12,087 nucleotides of DNA from Trichodesmium sp. MAG_R04 (GCA_023356515.1 JAKQYG010000077.1:1-12087); one strand, 5' to 3'. Numbered from the stretch's first letter, positions 1-6,605 are shown. Program-made: numbers and translations. The notes: generated by a model from the letters alone, not told the origin.

Positions 1-115
1 AAATATGAGCAATTTTTTCCGCATCATTAGCTGGAGTAGTTAGGTTTTGAACCTTTCCATTAACTTTAAAAAAGGGATATTTATTTATTCCAACAATCAG
101 TGCATCTCTATTCAT
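1..115 (-). CDS. Caspase-like (peptidase C14 / metacaspase-type) protein, N-terminal fragment
   Basis: The gene starts at an ATG at 113-115 on the minus strand and runs off the left edge after 38 codons. The visible protein begins MNRDALIVGINKYPFF and continues through NLTTPANDAEKIAHI. This matches the first beta strand and first helix of bacterial caspase-family domains, where RDALIVGINxYP is followed by L..P.NDAE.IA. The catalytic histidine and cysteine would lie beyond the window, so activity cannot be judged. Bacterial members are usually cysteine proteases cutting after arginine or lysine, often fused to sensory or repeat domains; some have lost the active site. No clear Shine-Dalgarno sequence precedes the ATG. 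The family call is fairly secure for so short a piece; domain architecture and function are unknown. Confidence 0.8.
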   Translation of the reverse strand, partial: MNRDALIVGINKYPFFKVNGKVQNLTTPANDAEKIAHI

Positions 116-206
116 ATATTATCATTATAAGGAGTGTTAAGACGAAAACTATACAAGCTTCATACTGCTTAGTGTTTTAGCAAAAGCTAAATATATTCTT
201 TATTAT

Positions 207-297
207 CAGGATTTACGCAGAACCACGTATCTAGTAGTGGTTAACGGCCGTTAATTACTACAAATGGTGTATATTTTCATATGGTGCGTAAGTCCTG
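207..297. mobile_element. MITE-like element, copy 1 (91 bp)
   Basis: The unit is bounded by terminal inverted repeats CAGGATTTACGCA (207-219) and TGCGTAAGTCCTG (285-297), which match at 12 of 13 positions. The interior carries a strong palindrome: TTAACGG/CCGTTAA at 241-254, extended to a 14-bp stem (234-247 with 248-261) with two G-T pairs. It has no coding capacity. Copies 2 (3438-3527) and 3 (8007-8095) share the ends and length but have a different interior. A small nonautonomous transposable element is the best explanation. It lies between the caspase-like gene and the symporter pseudogene. Confidence 0.7.
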
Positions 298-315
298 TTT
301 AAAATGGGACAATTC

Positions 316-1080
316 TCAATTTTTAACTTTGAGATATCTATACCAGGCAAAGTACAAACAGATAGAAATTACAATCAGCAAAAGACATAGAATTTGGAAA
401 TTATCCCAACGTTTCATCACAAACATAATTCCCGTAAGGTACAAAACTATTTGCTAAGGAATTGCGATCGCAGTTGCCAGCAAATCCCGTTAGTTCTCTA
501 ATGTGATTTTCACCCTGAGATTGCGGGGCACACTAGCGGCGATCGGCTTCCAGAAACCGAAGGGGCAGGTGATAGTATAGAAGTTCTCCAGGACTAAACT
601 GTCCCTTGCTGGGGTTAACAAAGTGCCAACAATGCATCCCACCAAGGAACAACTGCTAGGGATTAGAAATTGGATAAATTTGGGAACTTGCAGATCCAGC
701 AATGAAGGTAAGGCGATCGCTTTAGCAATAATTGCAGCTATCATGCCAGCGCCACCGTAGCAAATCCATAGCCATTAAACCGCCACCAATACCATCTTAA
801 CAGCAGAGGAACTGCCAGAATTGAGGCCAGGCGAGCATCGACCGCGATAAATTCTCCTAAGAATTTGCCCCCAGCTATGGCAAAGTAACTAATGCTACCA
901 ATGGTTAAGATAATAGCAGCAACAGCACTAACTATGGGGGCGATATTTCCTTCTCGTCCGACTCCAAAACGTAAATGCATCGACTCCGCTAAGGTCATAA
1001 CTTGGCCCCGACGATTCCATTTGCCCATAAAAATCATGAACATTGCTAGAATTAAGGTAAGGTATAATAAGTGGACGAAT
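316..1080 (-). pseudogene. Sodium:solute symporter (SSS/SLC5-type) pseudogene
   Basis: The minus strand encodes recognisable symporter segments in two frames. The first (about 1080 to 741) contains LILAMFMIFMGKWNRRGQVM, then LRFGVGREGN and ISYFAIAGGKFLGEF, and ends with LLLRWYWWRFNGYG. The second (744 down to 316) continues MIAAIIAKAIALPSLLDLQV, then FGFWKPIA, VPRNLRVKITLEN and a C-terminal hydrophobic helix ending YLKVKN. Damage includes a frameshift near 741-770, in-frame TAA at 490-492 and TAG at 454-456, and a missing 5' end. The early-family GKFL motif lies only about 20 residues before the late-family RWYWW motif, so a large internal stretch appears deleted (inference from family layout). 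Family members are usually 500 residues or more; about 250 remain. The region looks GC-richer than its neighbours and holds two HIP1 sites. Confidence 0.8.
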
Positions 1081-1082
1081 CA

Positions 1083-1118
1083 GGAATCCCCACACTTTTA
1101 GATCGGGGAGGATGCCAA
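1083..1118 (+). mobile_element. IS200/IS605-type right-end remnant (hairpin)
   Basis: GGAATCCCC (1083-1091) and GGGGAGGATG (1105-1114) flank a 13-nt loop, giving a TCCCC/GGGGA stem at 1087-1091 and 1105-1109. The layout GAATCCCC, loop, GGGGAGGATG(T)CAA resembles right ends of IS605/TnpB-type elements that I recall from cyanobacteria. No tnpB or tnpA reading frame is present on the left, where the symporter pseudogene begins, so this would be a solo remnant. It lies directly upstream of the Shine-Dalgarno of the next gene. A native leader hairpin is the alternative. Confidence 0.45.
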
Positions 1119-1124
1119 AAGGAG
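1119..1124 (+). promoter_or_regulatory. Shine-Dalgarno of the 103-aa membrane protein gene
   Basis: AAGGAG lies 6 nt before the ATG at 1131 and supports that start. It follows the IS-end-like hairpin immediately, so the hairpin may be part of the leader RNA. A -10-like TATAAT at 1063-1068 could serve the gene, but no good -35 is seen. Confidence 0.65.
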
Positions 1125-1130
1125 TAAAAG

Positions 1131-1442
1131 ATGTTGTGGTTAGTAATAGAAGTAAATATAATTATATCAATTTTTGGCTTTTACCTAGCTTGGAAAATCT
1201 GGAGATTTAGGCAAATTTTGTTAAAAGTAGAACGTAATCTTAACCTAATAGACAATTACACTAATGATATACTCACTAAAACACCATGTTTTTTACAACT
1301 GCGACTGCAAAACGTAAATCAACTACGACAACTATATAGGCAACTAGATGTACAAGTTAAACAGGTGCAACAAATAATAGCTATGTTTTGGTTGCTCAGA
1401 AGCATTTGGCATCGTTTCAGTAGAACTTGGTATTCAAAGTAA
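1131..1442 (+). CDS. Conserved cyanobacterial membrane-anchored coiled-coil protein (unknown function)
   Basis: This 103-aa protein has a hydrophobic N-terminal helix (about residues 2-20) followed by a basic stretch WKIWRFRQ, which predicts a cytoplasmic C-terminal part. Residues 27-85 form a long polar, Q- and L-rich helix with coiled-coil character (NVNQLRQLYRQLDVQVKQVQ at 61-80). The C-terminus is basic and aromatic, including WHRFSRTW. It resembles short conserved hypothetical proteins of cyanobacteria that I associate with YtxH and DUF948 genes, and both kinds of gene follow here. The start is supported by AAGGAG 6 nt upstream. No enzymatic motif is visible. A scaffold or membrane-stress role is only a guess from context. 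Confidence 0.75.
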   Translation: MLWLVIEVNIIISIFGFYLAWKIWRFRQILLKVERNLNLIDNYTNDILTKTPCFLQLRLQNVNQLRQLYRQLDVQVKQVQQIIAMFWLLRSIWHRFSRTWYSK

Positions 1443-1790
1443 TGTGGATTTATTTTTTTTCTCAAAAACTCTAATTTTGTGACTAAGAGGCCTAACTATA
1501 CTAAATTATCATCCTCCCTACCCTGCTCTTAGGAGACAGCATGAAATTCCCTAGCATCGCTGTTAGGGGCTTTCTGTTTCTAGCACCTGTTTTCCAGGAT
1601 CTGCTCCCTTCCGGCTTCTTCGTTAAAAACACCCTTGTAGTATATTTGTGCTGCGGAATGCAGGTTTAATATTTTAATATTTAATCAGCAAGCCCTATTT
1701 AGAGGTGAGGTAATTTTTCTAGCACATAAAACACAATATTTACGCTTTAACATACTATGTGTAAAACTGCAACATTGATTGGTTTTCACG

Positions 1791-1818
1791 CCCTAGATCT
1801 CTTGCGGGAGAGTTAGGG
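1791..1818. repeat. Stem-loop CCCTA...TAGGG
   Basis: CCCTA (1791-1795) pairs with TAGGG (1814-1818). After a G-T pair and one mismatch, TCTC (1798-1801) pairs with GAGA (1808-1811). The stem is strong but no T-run follows on either side, so it is not a standard terminator. It may be part of a decayed insertion-sequence end. Confidence 0.4.
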
Positions 1819-1845
1819 TATTCTAATAATCTTAATATATATATC

Positions 1846-1980
1846 TATAGCAGTCCTAAATAGTCCTAAATTAGTTATGATAATTTTTCTAATAGTTAAT
1901 TGGAGCTGAAAACTTTGAAAACTCTGACTACTGACTACTAAATACCAGAAAAATATTGCAAATCAAACAGGATTGCTATA
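1846..1980. mobile_element. MITE-like element with TATAGC ends (135 bp)
   Basis: The ends are TATAGCAGTCCT (1846-1857) and AGGATTGCTATA (1969-1980), matching at 11 of 12 positions as inverted repeats. The interior is AT-rich and non-coding, with short internal repeats (AGTCCTAAAT-like at 1852-1871; CTGACTA twice at 1924-1938). The TATAGC terminus recurs at 11247-11352. It ends 72 bp upstream of the YtxH gene, so it may affect that gene's expression. It is probably a nonautonomous transposable element; target duplications are not obvious. Confidence 0.5.
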
Positions 1981-2052
1981 TACACATATAATATTATAAA
2001 TACATGTAATAACAAAATAATAACAAATTTTCTAGATATATAAATTGCAAAG

Positions 2053-2418
2053 ATGTCCAATCAAAAATCAAGTTTATTTTTCAATGGTTTACTGCTAGGT
2101 TCAGCCATAGGTACAGCAATAGGGTTATTAATAGCTCCTAGAACAGGCAAAAAAACAAGACAGTTGGTAAAAAAATCGGCATCAGCTATTCCAGAACTTG
2201 TCACAGACTTGTCTACCAGCTTCAAATTTCAAACAGACCATTTGTCAGAGTCCGCTACTAATTCTTGGGAAGAAATCTTAGAAAGAGCAAAACAAGCGAT
2301 CGCTGCTGGATTAGAAGCTAGTGAAAAAGAGAGAGAAATATTATCTCCAACAAAAAACAAAAACTCTGAAGTTTCAGTGGATATTTATAGAAAAGAAGGA
2401 ATAGAGAGGAGTAATTGA
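2053..2418 (+). CDS. YtxH domain-containing membrane protein
   Basis: This 121-aa protein opens with a glycine-rich hydrophobic segment, residues 9-28, including GLLLGSAIGTAIGLLIAP, followed by RTGKKTRQ. That is the hallmark of the YtxH family: one small-residue membrane helix ending in an AP-x-TGxxxR motif. Residues 35-95 form an amphipathic helix, as in other members, and the C-terminus is a charged low-complexity tail. YtxH proteins are small envelope proteins, stress-induced in some bacteria, and their biochemical role is not established. The ATG has only a weak upstream ribosome site. The DUF948-like gene follows after 179 bp, and this pairing supports a shared membrane-associated role. 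Confidence 0.85.
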   Translation: MSNQKSSLFFNGLLLGSAIGTAIGLLIAPRTGKKTRQLVKKSASAIPELVTDLSTSFKFQTDHLSESATNSWEEILERAKQAIAAGLEASEKEREILSPTKNKNSEVSVDIYRKEGIERSN

Positions 2419-2597
2419 TATTTTATGTATAATAATTGATTTTATTTTGTTTTTTTTGAAAAGCCTAATAATAATAGACAAGATTGTTTAAAGCAATAAA
2501 ATTTTTCTCATAATTATTGGAGTTCCAAAAGCACTCATTCTTGTTAAGATAATCCAGGTATAGGAAATAATCATTCTCCTGCTTAAGTGAAATATCT

Positions 2598-3116
2598 GTG
2601 AATAACCCTCTATTTTGGTTAGGACTATCCTTGTTATTAGTTGCATTGAGCCTGATAACTGTATTAATTGTTACTTTACCTGCAATGTTGGCACTAGCAA
2701 GAGCAGCTCGTAGCATAGAAAAACTAGCTGATACCCTAGCTCGTGAACTACCACCAACCCTAGAAGCAATTCGTCTTACTGGTATAGAAATTAGTGAGTT
2801 AACTGACGGTGTAAATGATAGTGTTCAAACTGCAGGAGAAATTGTCAAACAAGTCGATCAAAGTATTGGTCATGTTCGTCAACAAACTGAGCGAGTCCAA
2901 ACTACAACAAAAAGTATTTTTACCGGTATTAAAGTAGCATGGAAAACCTTTAAGTATAAATCACAAGCACAAAAAAATACAAGGAAACCGTCAAGCAATA
3001 TCGTATCATCGTCTCACAAAAATAGTAATCAGAACTATTTTCCTAGCAAAGATATTACTTCTACCCCGGAAACTAAAGACCCTAATCTGAATTCAGATTC
3101 CTATACAAAACAATAA
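2598..3116 (+). CDS. DUF948-like membrane protein
   Basis: This 172-aa protein begins at a GTG codon. Its first 30 residues form a strongly hydrophobic helix (LFWLGLSLLLVALSLITVL at 5-23). Residues 35-110 form a long amphipathic helix with repeated heptad-like spacing, including RSIEKLADTLARELPPTLEA and VKQVDQSIGHVRQQTERVQT. This layout matches the DUF948 family, in which one membrane anchor is followed by a methyl-accepting-protein-like coiled coil. The tail after about residue 120 is polar and rich in S, N and K, typical of disorder. The GTG start puts the hydrophobic helix right at the N-terminus as in relatives; no clear Shine-Dalgarno is seen. Function is unknown. Confidence 0.8.
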   Translation: MNNPLFWLGLSLLLVALSLITVLIVTLPAMLALARAARSIEKLADTLARELPPTLEAIRLTGIEISELTDGVNDSVQTAGEIVKQVDQSIGHVRQQTERVQTTTKSIFTGIKVAWKTFKYKSQAQKNTRKPSSNIVSSSHKNSNQNYFPSKDITSTPETKDPNLNSDSYTKQ

Positions 3117-3126
3117 ATTGATAGTT

Positions 3127-3194
3127 AGGGTTTACGTATACACATAAAAGCATTAACACATAAAGGTCTTAGCCTTTTTTTCTCGAAAAAAGTG
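3127..3194 (+). repeat. Dispersed IS-end-like repeat, copy A
   Basis: The sequence starts AGGGTTTACG and contains CATTAACACATAAAGG and CTCGAAAAAAGTGT. It aligns along its length with 5020-5091 (TATTAACACATATAAAG, CTCGCCAAAAGTGT). A shared start at AGGG followed by conserved blocks suggests ends of one insertion-sequence family. No transposase is nearby. Confidence 0.5.
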
Positions 3195-3278
3195 TCTGGT
3201 TTTTGTCCTTAAAGCTTATAAAGTTAGTATTTTCGGCGCTCCCATGACATAAAAACTAAGGGACAAATATATCCAGCT

Positions 3279-3300
3279 CTCCCTCCTGGGAGTATTTTTT
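3279..3300 (+). terminator. Possible rho-independent terminator
   Basis: CTCCC (3279-3283) and GGGAG (3288-3292) form a short GC-rich stem with a TCCT loop, followed by TATTTTTT. It lies about 160 bp past the DUF948-like stop codon on the same strand. The five-pair stem is short, so this is tentative. Confidence 0.4.
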
Positions 3301-3437
3301 AAATAAAGGGGTGAGTAACCACTTTTATTCAGTATAAAATTTAATAAAAGCGTGCTTTTTGATAGAAAAAATTAGTCAAAAATTTCACTCATACTTCCCT
3401 CTCTCCCCCCATTCCCAACAGTAAAGGGCATAATTAT

Positions 3438-3527
3438 CAGGGCTTAGGCAGTGCCGCCATATATAGTGCATTATTGACAATAAATTCCGATATTTACACT
3501 ACAAGTAGTGCCTTTACGTAAGTCCTG
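3438..3527. mobile_element. MITE-like element, copy 2 (90 bp)
   Basis: The ends are CAGGGCTTAGGCA (3438-3450) and TACGTAAGTCCTG (3515-3527), matching at 10 of 13 positions as inverted repeats. An internal perfect hairpin CACTAC-AA-GTAGTG lies at 3497-3510. The interior aligns with copy 3 (8007-8095) at roughly three quarters identity by eye, including GCCATATA and the AATAAATTC block. It is non-coding and sits between the convergent DUF948-like and argB genes. Confidence 0.75.
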
Positions 3528-3812
3528 ATTATAAAAAAACACACCTTTGTTAGGGGTTCCCTGCTCCTAAAAAAAACTTTTTCAGCAAACCCCTAGTTAG
3601 AATTAGGACATTATTGAGATCTTCTCTGCTCTGAAGCCATGGAGATTTCTACTAAGACTTAGCTCTTAAGTAGGTTACCTTTCAATAGAGACCTAATTTT
3701 TAGCTAAATCCTGAAACTTGGTCAGAGATTACTTCTGACTTTTACCCTTAAGACCCTAAGGTTAGAGCCGACTTTTGAATAGCCCATAATAGAGCTATAT
3801 CTCAAAATAATC

Positions 3813-4691
3813 CTAAGCTACGATCATTGAACCCACCCCAGTATCTGTCAAGATTTCCTGTAAAAGTACATGGGGAACTCGACCATCCAGAATATGAGCG
3901 GCCCGAACTCCCTGAGCTAAACTTCTAATACAACAATTTACTTTAGGAATCATCCCACCAGATACAATTCCCTTTTCAATTAATCCTCTTGCGTCTTGGA
4001 TATCTAACTTAACAATTAAAGTCTCTGGATTATGATAGTCCTCTAAAATTCCAGCTGTATCTGTAAGGAGAATCAACTTTTCTGCATCCATAGCCGCAGC
4101 AATTTCACCTGCAACTGTATCAGCATTAATATTGTAACCTTGTCCTTGATTGTCCGTCGCGATACTAGATACCACTGGAATATAGCCATTATCAACTAGA
4201 GATTGTAAAATATCTATTTTGACATTGCTGACCTCTCCAACAAAACCAATTCCTTCTTTCCCTTCTGGACGTGCTTGAATTAAGTTCGCATCTTTACCAC
4301 ATAAACCTACCGCACATCCTCCAGCTTGATTAATTAAAGAAACAATCTCTTTATTGACTCTTCCCACTAATACCATCTCTACTACTTCCATTGTAGCTGC
4401 ATCAGTAACCCGCAAACCATCCTTAAACTGGGGTTCAATTCCTAGCTTCTCCAACCAAGAATTAATTTCTGGACCACCACCATGAACAATAATAGGACAT
4501 ATACCGACACAAGATAATAATACAATATCTCTAATTACTTGATTTTTTAGATTGCTATCCTTCATAGCCGCACCGCCATATTTCACGACTATCTTACGAC
4601 CAGCAAATTTTTGAATGTAAGGTAGTGCTTCACTTAGCACTTTGACTCGACTGATTTCTGGCTGATTTTTTAAATCTGTACTTTTTAGCAT
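3813..4691 (-). CDS. argB: Acetylglutamate kinase
   Basis: ArgB phosphorylates N-acetyl-L-glutamate with ATP in the second step of arginine synthesis, in the cytoplasm. The 292-aa protein is the usual length and carries the amino-acid-kinase signatures: KYGGAA at 37-42, HGGGPE at 70-75, GLRVTD at 92-97, NINADTVAGEIA at 187-198, LLTDTAG at 208-214 and GGMIPK at 245-250. In cyanobacteria this enzyme is relieved of arginine inhibition by the nitrogen-signal protein PII. The N-terminal helix before the kinase core (ISRVKVLSEALPYIQKFAG) fits that hexameric, arginine-regulated class. The ATG start gives the expected cyanobacterial N-terminus; its ribosome site is weak. It is co-directional with mreBCD but 471 bp downstream of mreD, so it is probably transcribed separately. 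Confidence 0.97.
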   Translation of the reverse strand: MLKSTDLKNQPEISRVKVLSEALPYIQKFAGRKIVVKYGGAAMKDSNLKNQVIRDIVLLSCVGICPIIVHGGGPEINSWLEKLGIEPQFKDGLRVTDAATMEVVEMVLVGRVNKEIVSLINQAGGCAVGLCGKDANLIQARPEGKEGIGFVGEVSNVKIDILQSLVDNGYIPVVSSIATDNQGQGYNINADTVAGEIAAAMDAEKLILLTDTAGILEDYHNPETLIVKLDIQDARGLIEKGIVSGGMIPKVNCCIRSLAQGVRAAHILDGRVPHVLLQEILTDTGVGSMIVA

Positions 4692-5162
4692 ATACAGTTG
4701 CTCTTTATTAATATTCTCAAGACATTAAACATTAAGTATAAAAATAGGAATTCACCTCACCTCATCCTCATTATGTCTGGTTTCTGTTTCCCGTGCCGCT
4801 GCTTACAATGTCCTTCCATTTTTTCATCTTTAATTGGTTTGAAGGCATAATGCAGAGTAAACCACGAATTTAACGGATACCTTAGACACTAACGCAAATT
4901 TAGGCTTCTGCATCATAATACACTACTATTAAAACCGCAATATCAATTTATTTTAATTCCCATACTTCCTTAATGAGACCTAAACAAAACAGAAGCATAA
5001 ATATAGTTTCACAAGATCTAGGGCTTGTTGATTAAATCTAAAAGTATTAACACATATAAAGTTTCAGAATTTTTAGACTCGCCAAAAGTGTAAAGAAATT
5101 TCAAATTCTATTGCCTATGGCTGAAGCTGGATGTACTACTAACTAAATAATTGAAATATATA
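4692..5162. other. Non-coding gap between mreD and argB
   Basis: This 471-bp stretch contains no recognisable gene on either strand. It holds copy B of the IS-end-like repeat (5020-5091). No clear promoter for argB and no clear terminator for mreD could be identified by eye. The middle part (4790-4920) is less AT-rich than the rest, but translations gave no family resemblance. Confidence 0.5.
5020..5091 (+). repeat. Dispersed IS-end-like repeat, copy B
   Basis: It begins AGGGCTTGTTGATTAA, contains AGTATTAACACATA and ends near CTCGCCAAAAGTGT. The first 16 bases match the complement of 1681-1696 at 15 of 16 positions, and the whole aligns with copy A at 3127-3194. This looks like an insertion-sequence end left behind in non-coding DNA downstream of mreD. 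Confidence 0.5.
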
Positions 5163-5687
5163 CTAATTATTTTTTTTTTCTTTCCAAAATTGAGTAAAAG
5201 GGAAATACACAATAGGAGCCCAAAGACTGCTGATAATAGCAGAACCCAAAGCAACTTGCTTATGGTAAATCCAAACTTCTGCAAAGCTTTGACTACCGAT
5301 TAACCCGAACTGAATTGCCATCAAAGTTTCTGTAATAATAGCCATAATAAATGTCACTAAGGCTATAGAAATAAAATCTTCCTGGATGTATCGTTTTTTT
5401 TGCAAAAAAGCTGTTACAAATCCTACCAAAACTAAAGCAATAATATGGGTAGGGTAGGGAGCTGTCATAGCATCTTGAATTAATCCTAAAACTAAGCCAG
5501 CTACTAAACCTCCTATAATAGAGCTATGGCTACTCCAAGTCACTACCCAAATTAATAACCAGTTAGGTCCAATTCCCAAAATTTCCATTCCAGGAACACG
5601 AGTAAGTAATAGAAATGTACAAAAAAGTACTGAGGTAACTATGATTAGTAATTTGAAAATTATTTGCTGAGATAAATGAGAAATCAT
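5163..5687 (-). CDS. mreD: Rod shape-determining protein MreD
   Basis: This 174-aa, very hydrophobic protein has about five predicted membrane helices. The central segment GLVLGLIQDAMTAPYPTHII (residues about 64-83) matches the MreD signature, in which a glycine-rich helix is followed by D and a loop with conserved small residues. MreD is the integral-membrane member of the MreBCD elongation complex that positions peptidoglycan synthesis along the cell side wall. It lies 41 bp downstream of mreC on the same strand and is surely co-transcribed with it. The C-terminus is lysine-rich (FWKEKKNN), suggesting it faces the cytoplasm. Length and position agree with the family. Confidence 0.9.
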   Translation of the reverse strand: MISHLSQQIIFKLLIIVTSVLFCTFLLLTRVPGMEILGIGPNWLLIWVVTWSSHSSIIGGLVAGLVLGLIQDAMTAPYPTHIIALVLVGFVTAFLQKKRYIQEDFISIALVTFIMAIITETLMAIQFGLIGSQSFAEVWIYHKQVALGSAIISSLWAPIVYFPFTQFWKEKKNN

Positions 5688-5728
5688 ATTAGAAAGTATC
5701 TTTAATAATTTCCTAAGATTATTATTAA

Positions 5729-6475
5729 TTAATTTTTTGCTTTATTTGGATAAACATTTACCCATTCTAAAATATTAAGTGGTGCTGATAATTTAACAAT
5801 AGCTTCTGGAGCAGGAGCATTAGTTACATTAATCAATTCAACTGTTCCTACAGGCAAACCTGCTGGAAACAATTGACTATAAGCAGAAGTAGATACAACA
5901 TCACCAACTTTAATATCAGGATCATCATCAAAAAATTCCATCGTAGCCGTATCATCACCCTGACCCTTCATAAAACCCATCTGACGACTGCGAACAATTC
6001 CCACACCAACTTTACTGGTTGGATCACTAACTAATAATACCTGGCTAGTATGAGCTGTAACGCTAGTTATTCTACCGACTAAACCACCAGTTCCCATAAC
6101 AATAAAACCTTCCTGAATACCATCTTTACTACCTCTTCCCAAGATTATTTTTTTCCACCAATAATCTGCACTTCTACCTATCACAGGAGCTGCTACTCCT
6201 TTCAAATTTTGAGTTTTTGTATAATTCAAAAGTTGAGTAAGATTCTTATTTTGTTGCTCTAATTCTTGTAATTTAATTTTTAGTTCTTTAATCTGAGCAT
6301 TAACTAATACTTCTTGCTGAACAAGACTAGGTTTAAATGGTAGACTGAGCCAATTGTAAATTTCAAACAATAAATAACCTTGAGTTTGTCTAACCCAAAA
6401 AGCTGCACTCACTGCTAAAATTAATAATGAAGCTTTTCGAATCAGTTTTAAGCTTCGACGACGTAATGTTTGCAT
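5729..6475 (-). CDS. mreC: Rod shape-determining protein MreC
   Basis: This 248-aa protein has a short basic N-terminus (RRRSLKLIRK), one membrane helix at about residues 15-28, a periplasmic coiled coil at about 55-90 (QIKELKIKLQELEQQNKNL) and a beta-rich C-terminal domain containing the family motif GGLVGRI near 130-136, followed by VLLVSDPTSKVGV. MreC bridges cytoplasmic MreB filaments and the periplasmic cell-wall enzymes. The FPAGLPVGTV segment in the C-terminal domain is also typical. Length is slightly short but within the usual range for cyanobacteria. It lies 130 bp downstream of mreB and 41 bp upstream of mreD. Confidence 0.96.
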   Translation of the reverse strand: MQTLRRRSLKLIRKASLLILAVSAAFWVRQTQGYLLFEIYNWLSLPFKPSLVQQEVLVNAQIKELKIKLQELEQQNKNLTQLLNYTKTQNLKGVAAPVIGRSADYWWKKIILGRGSKDGIQEGFIVMGTGGLVGRITSVTAHTSQVLLVSDPTSKVGVGIVRSRQMGFMKGQGDDTATMEFFDDDPDIKVGDVVSTSAYSQLFPAGLPVGTVELINVTNAPAPEAIVKLSAPLNILEWVNVYPNKAKN

Positions 6476-6605
6476 TAGTAAAACCTTTGAAAAACCCTAC
6501 TACTTTAGATTTTTTACTGTAATAATCTTTAAGTTATCATCAAAAAAAACTATCCTAATCCCAGAAAAGCCTCCCTAGTGAGTACTCAAATAATATAACC
6601 GGACT

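Larger units (their letters stand above)
1443..2052. other. Non-coding gap with several hairpins and repeat pieces
   Basis: This 610-bp gap has no supportable gene. It holds an imperfect CCCTA...TAGGG hairpin at 1549-1568, a 16-nt IS-end-like sequence on the minus strand at 1681-1696 (AGGGCTTGCTGATTAA), a second CCCTA...TAGGG hairpin at 1791-1818, and an inverted-repeat element at 1846-1980. It looks like decayed mobile DNA. No convincing promoter for the following YtxH gene was found, although TATAAT occurs at 1987-1992 just after the element. Confidence 0.6.
3117..3812. other. Convergent intergenic region, repeat-rich, no gene
   Basis: This ~700-bp gap lies between the convergent DUF948-like and argB genes. 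It contains an IS-end-like repeat (3127-3194), a possible terminator (3279-3300), MITE copy 2 (3438-3527), an 8-bp inverted repeat TAGGGGTT/AACCCCTA (3551-3558, 3588-3595) and two small hairpins nearer argB: GTCAGA/TCTGAC at 3721-3739 and CCTTA/TAAGG nearby. The last two may help end argB transcription, but neither has a clear T-run on the minus strand. No reading frame with family resemblance was seen. Confidence 0.6.

Noticed and set aside
124..129. TATAAT on the minus strand upstream of the caspase-like gene
   Set aside because: It lies only about 8 bp from the ATG and has no -35-like hexamer at 17 bp, so a promoter call would need a leaderless transcript.
892..1101. 69-aa reading frame on the plus strand
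   Set aside because: It lies antisense to the symporter pseudogene, whose minus-strand translation has clear family motifs. Its last codons overlap the IS-end-like hairpin, but no TnpB domain is visible.
2465..2716. 83-aa minus-strand reading frame
   Set aside because: It overlaps the start of the DUF948-like gene in antisense, has no family resemblance, and the plus-strand gene has a clear membrane helix and coiled coil.
4790..4920. Possible decayed coding sequence in the mreD-argB gap
   Set aside because: Translations on both strands gave short stop-broken peptides with no recognisable family.
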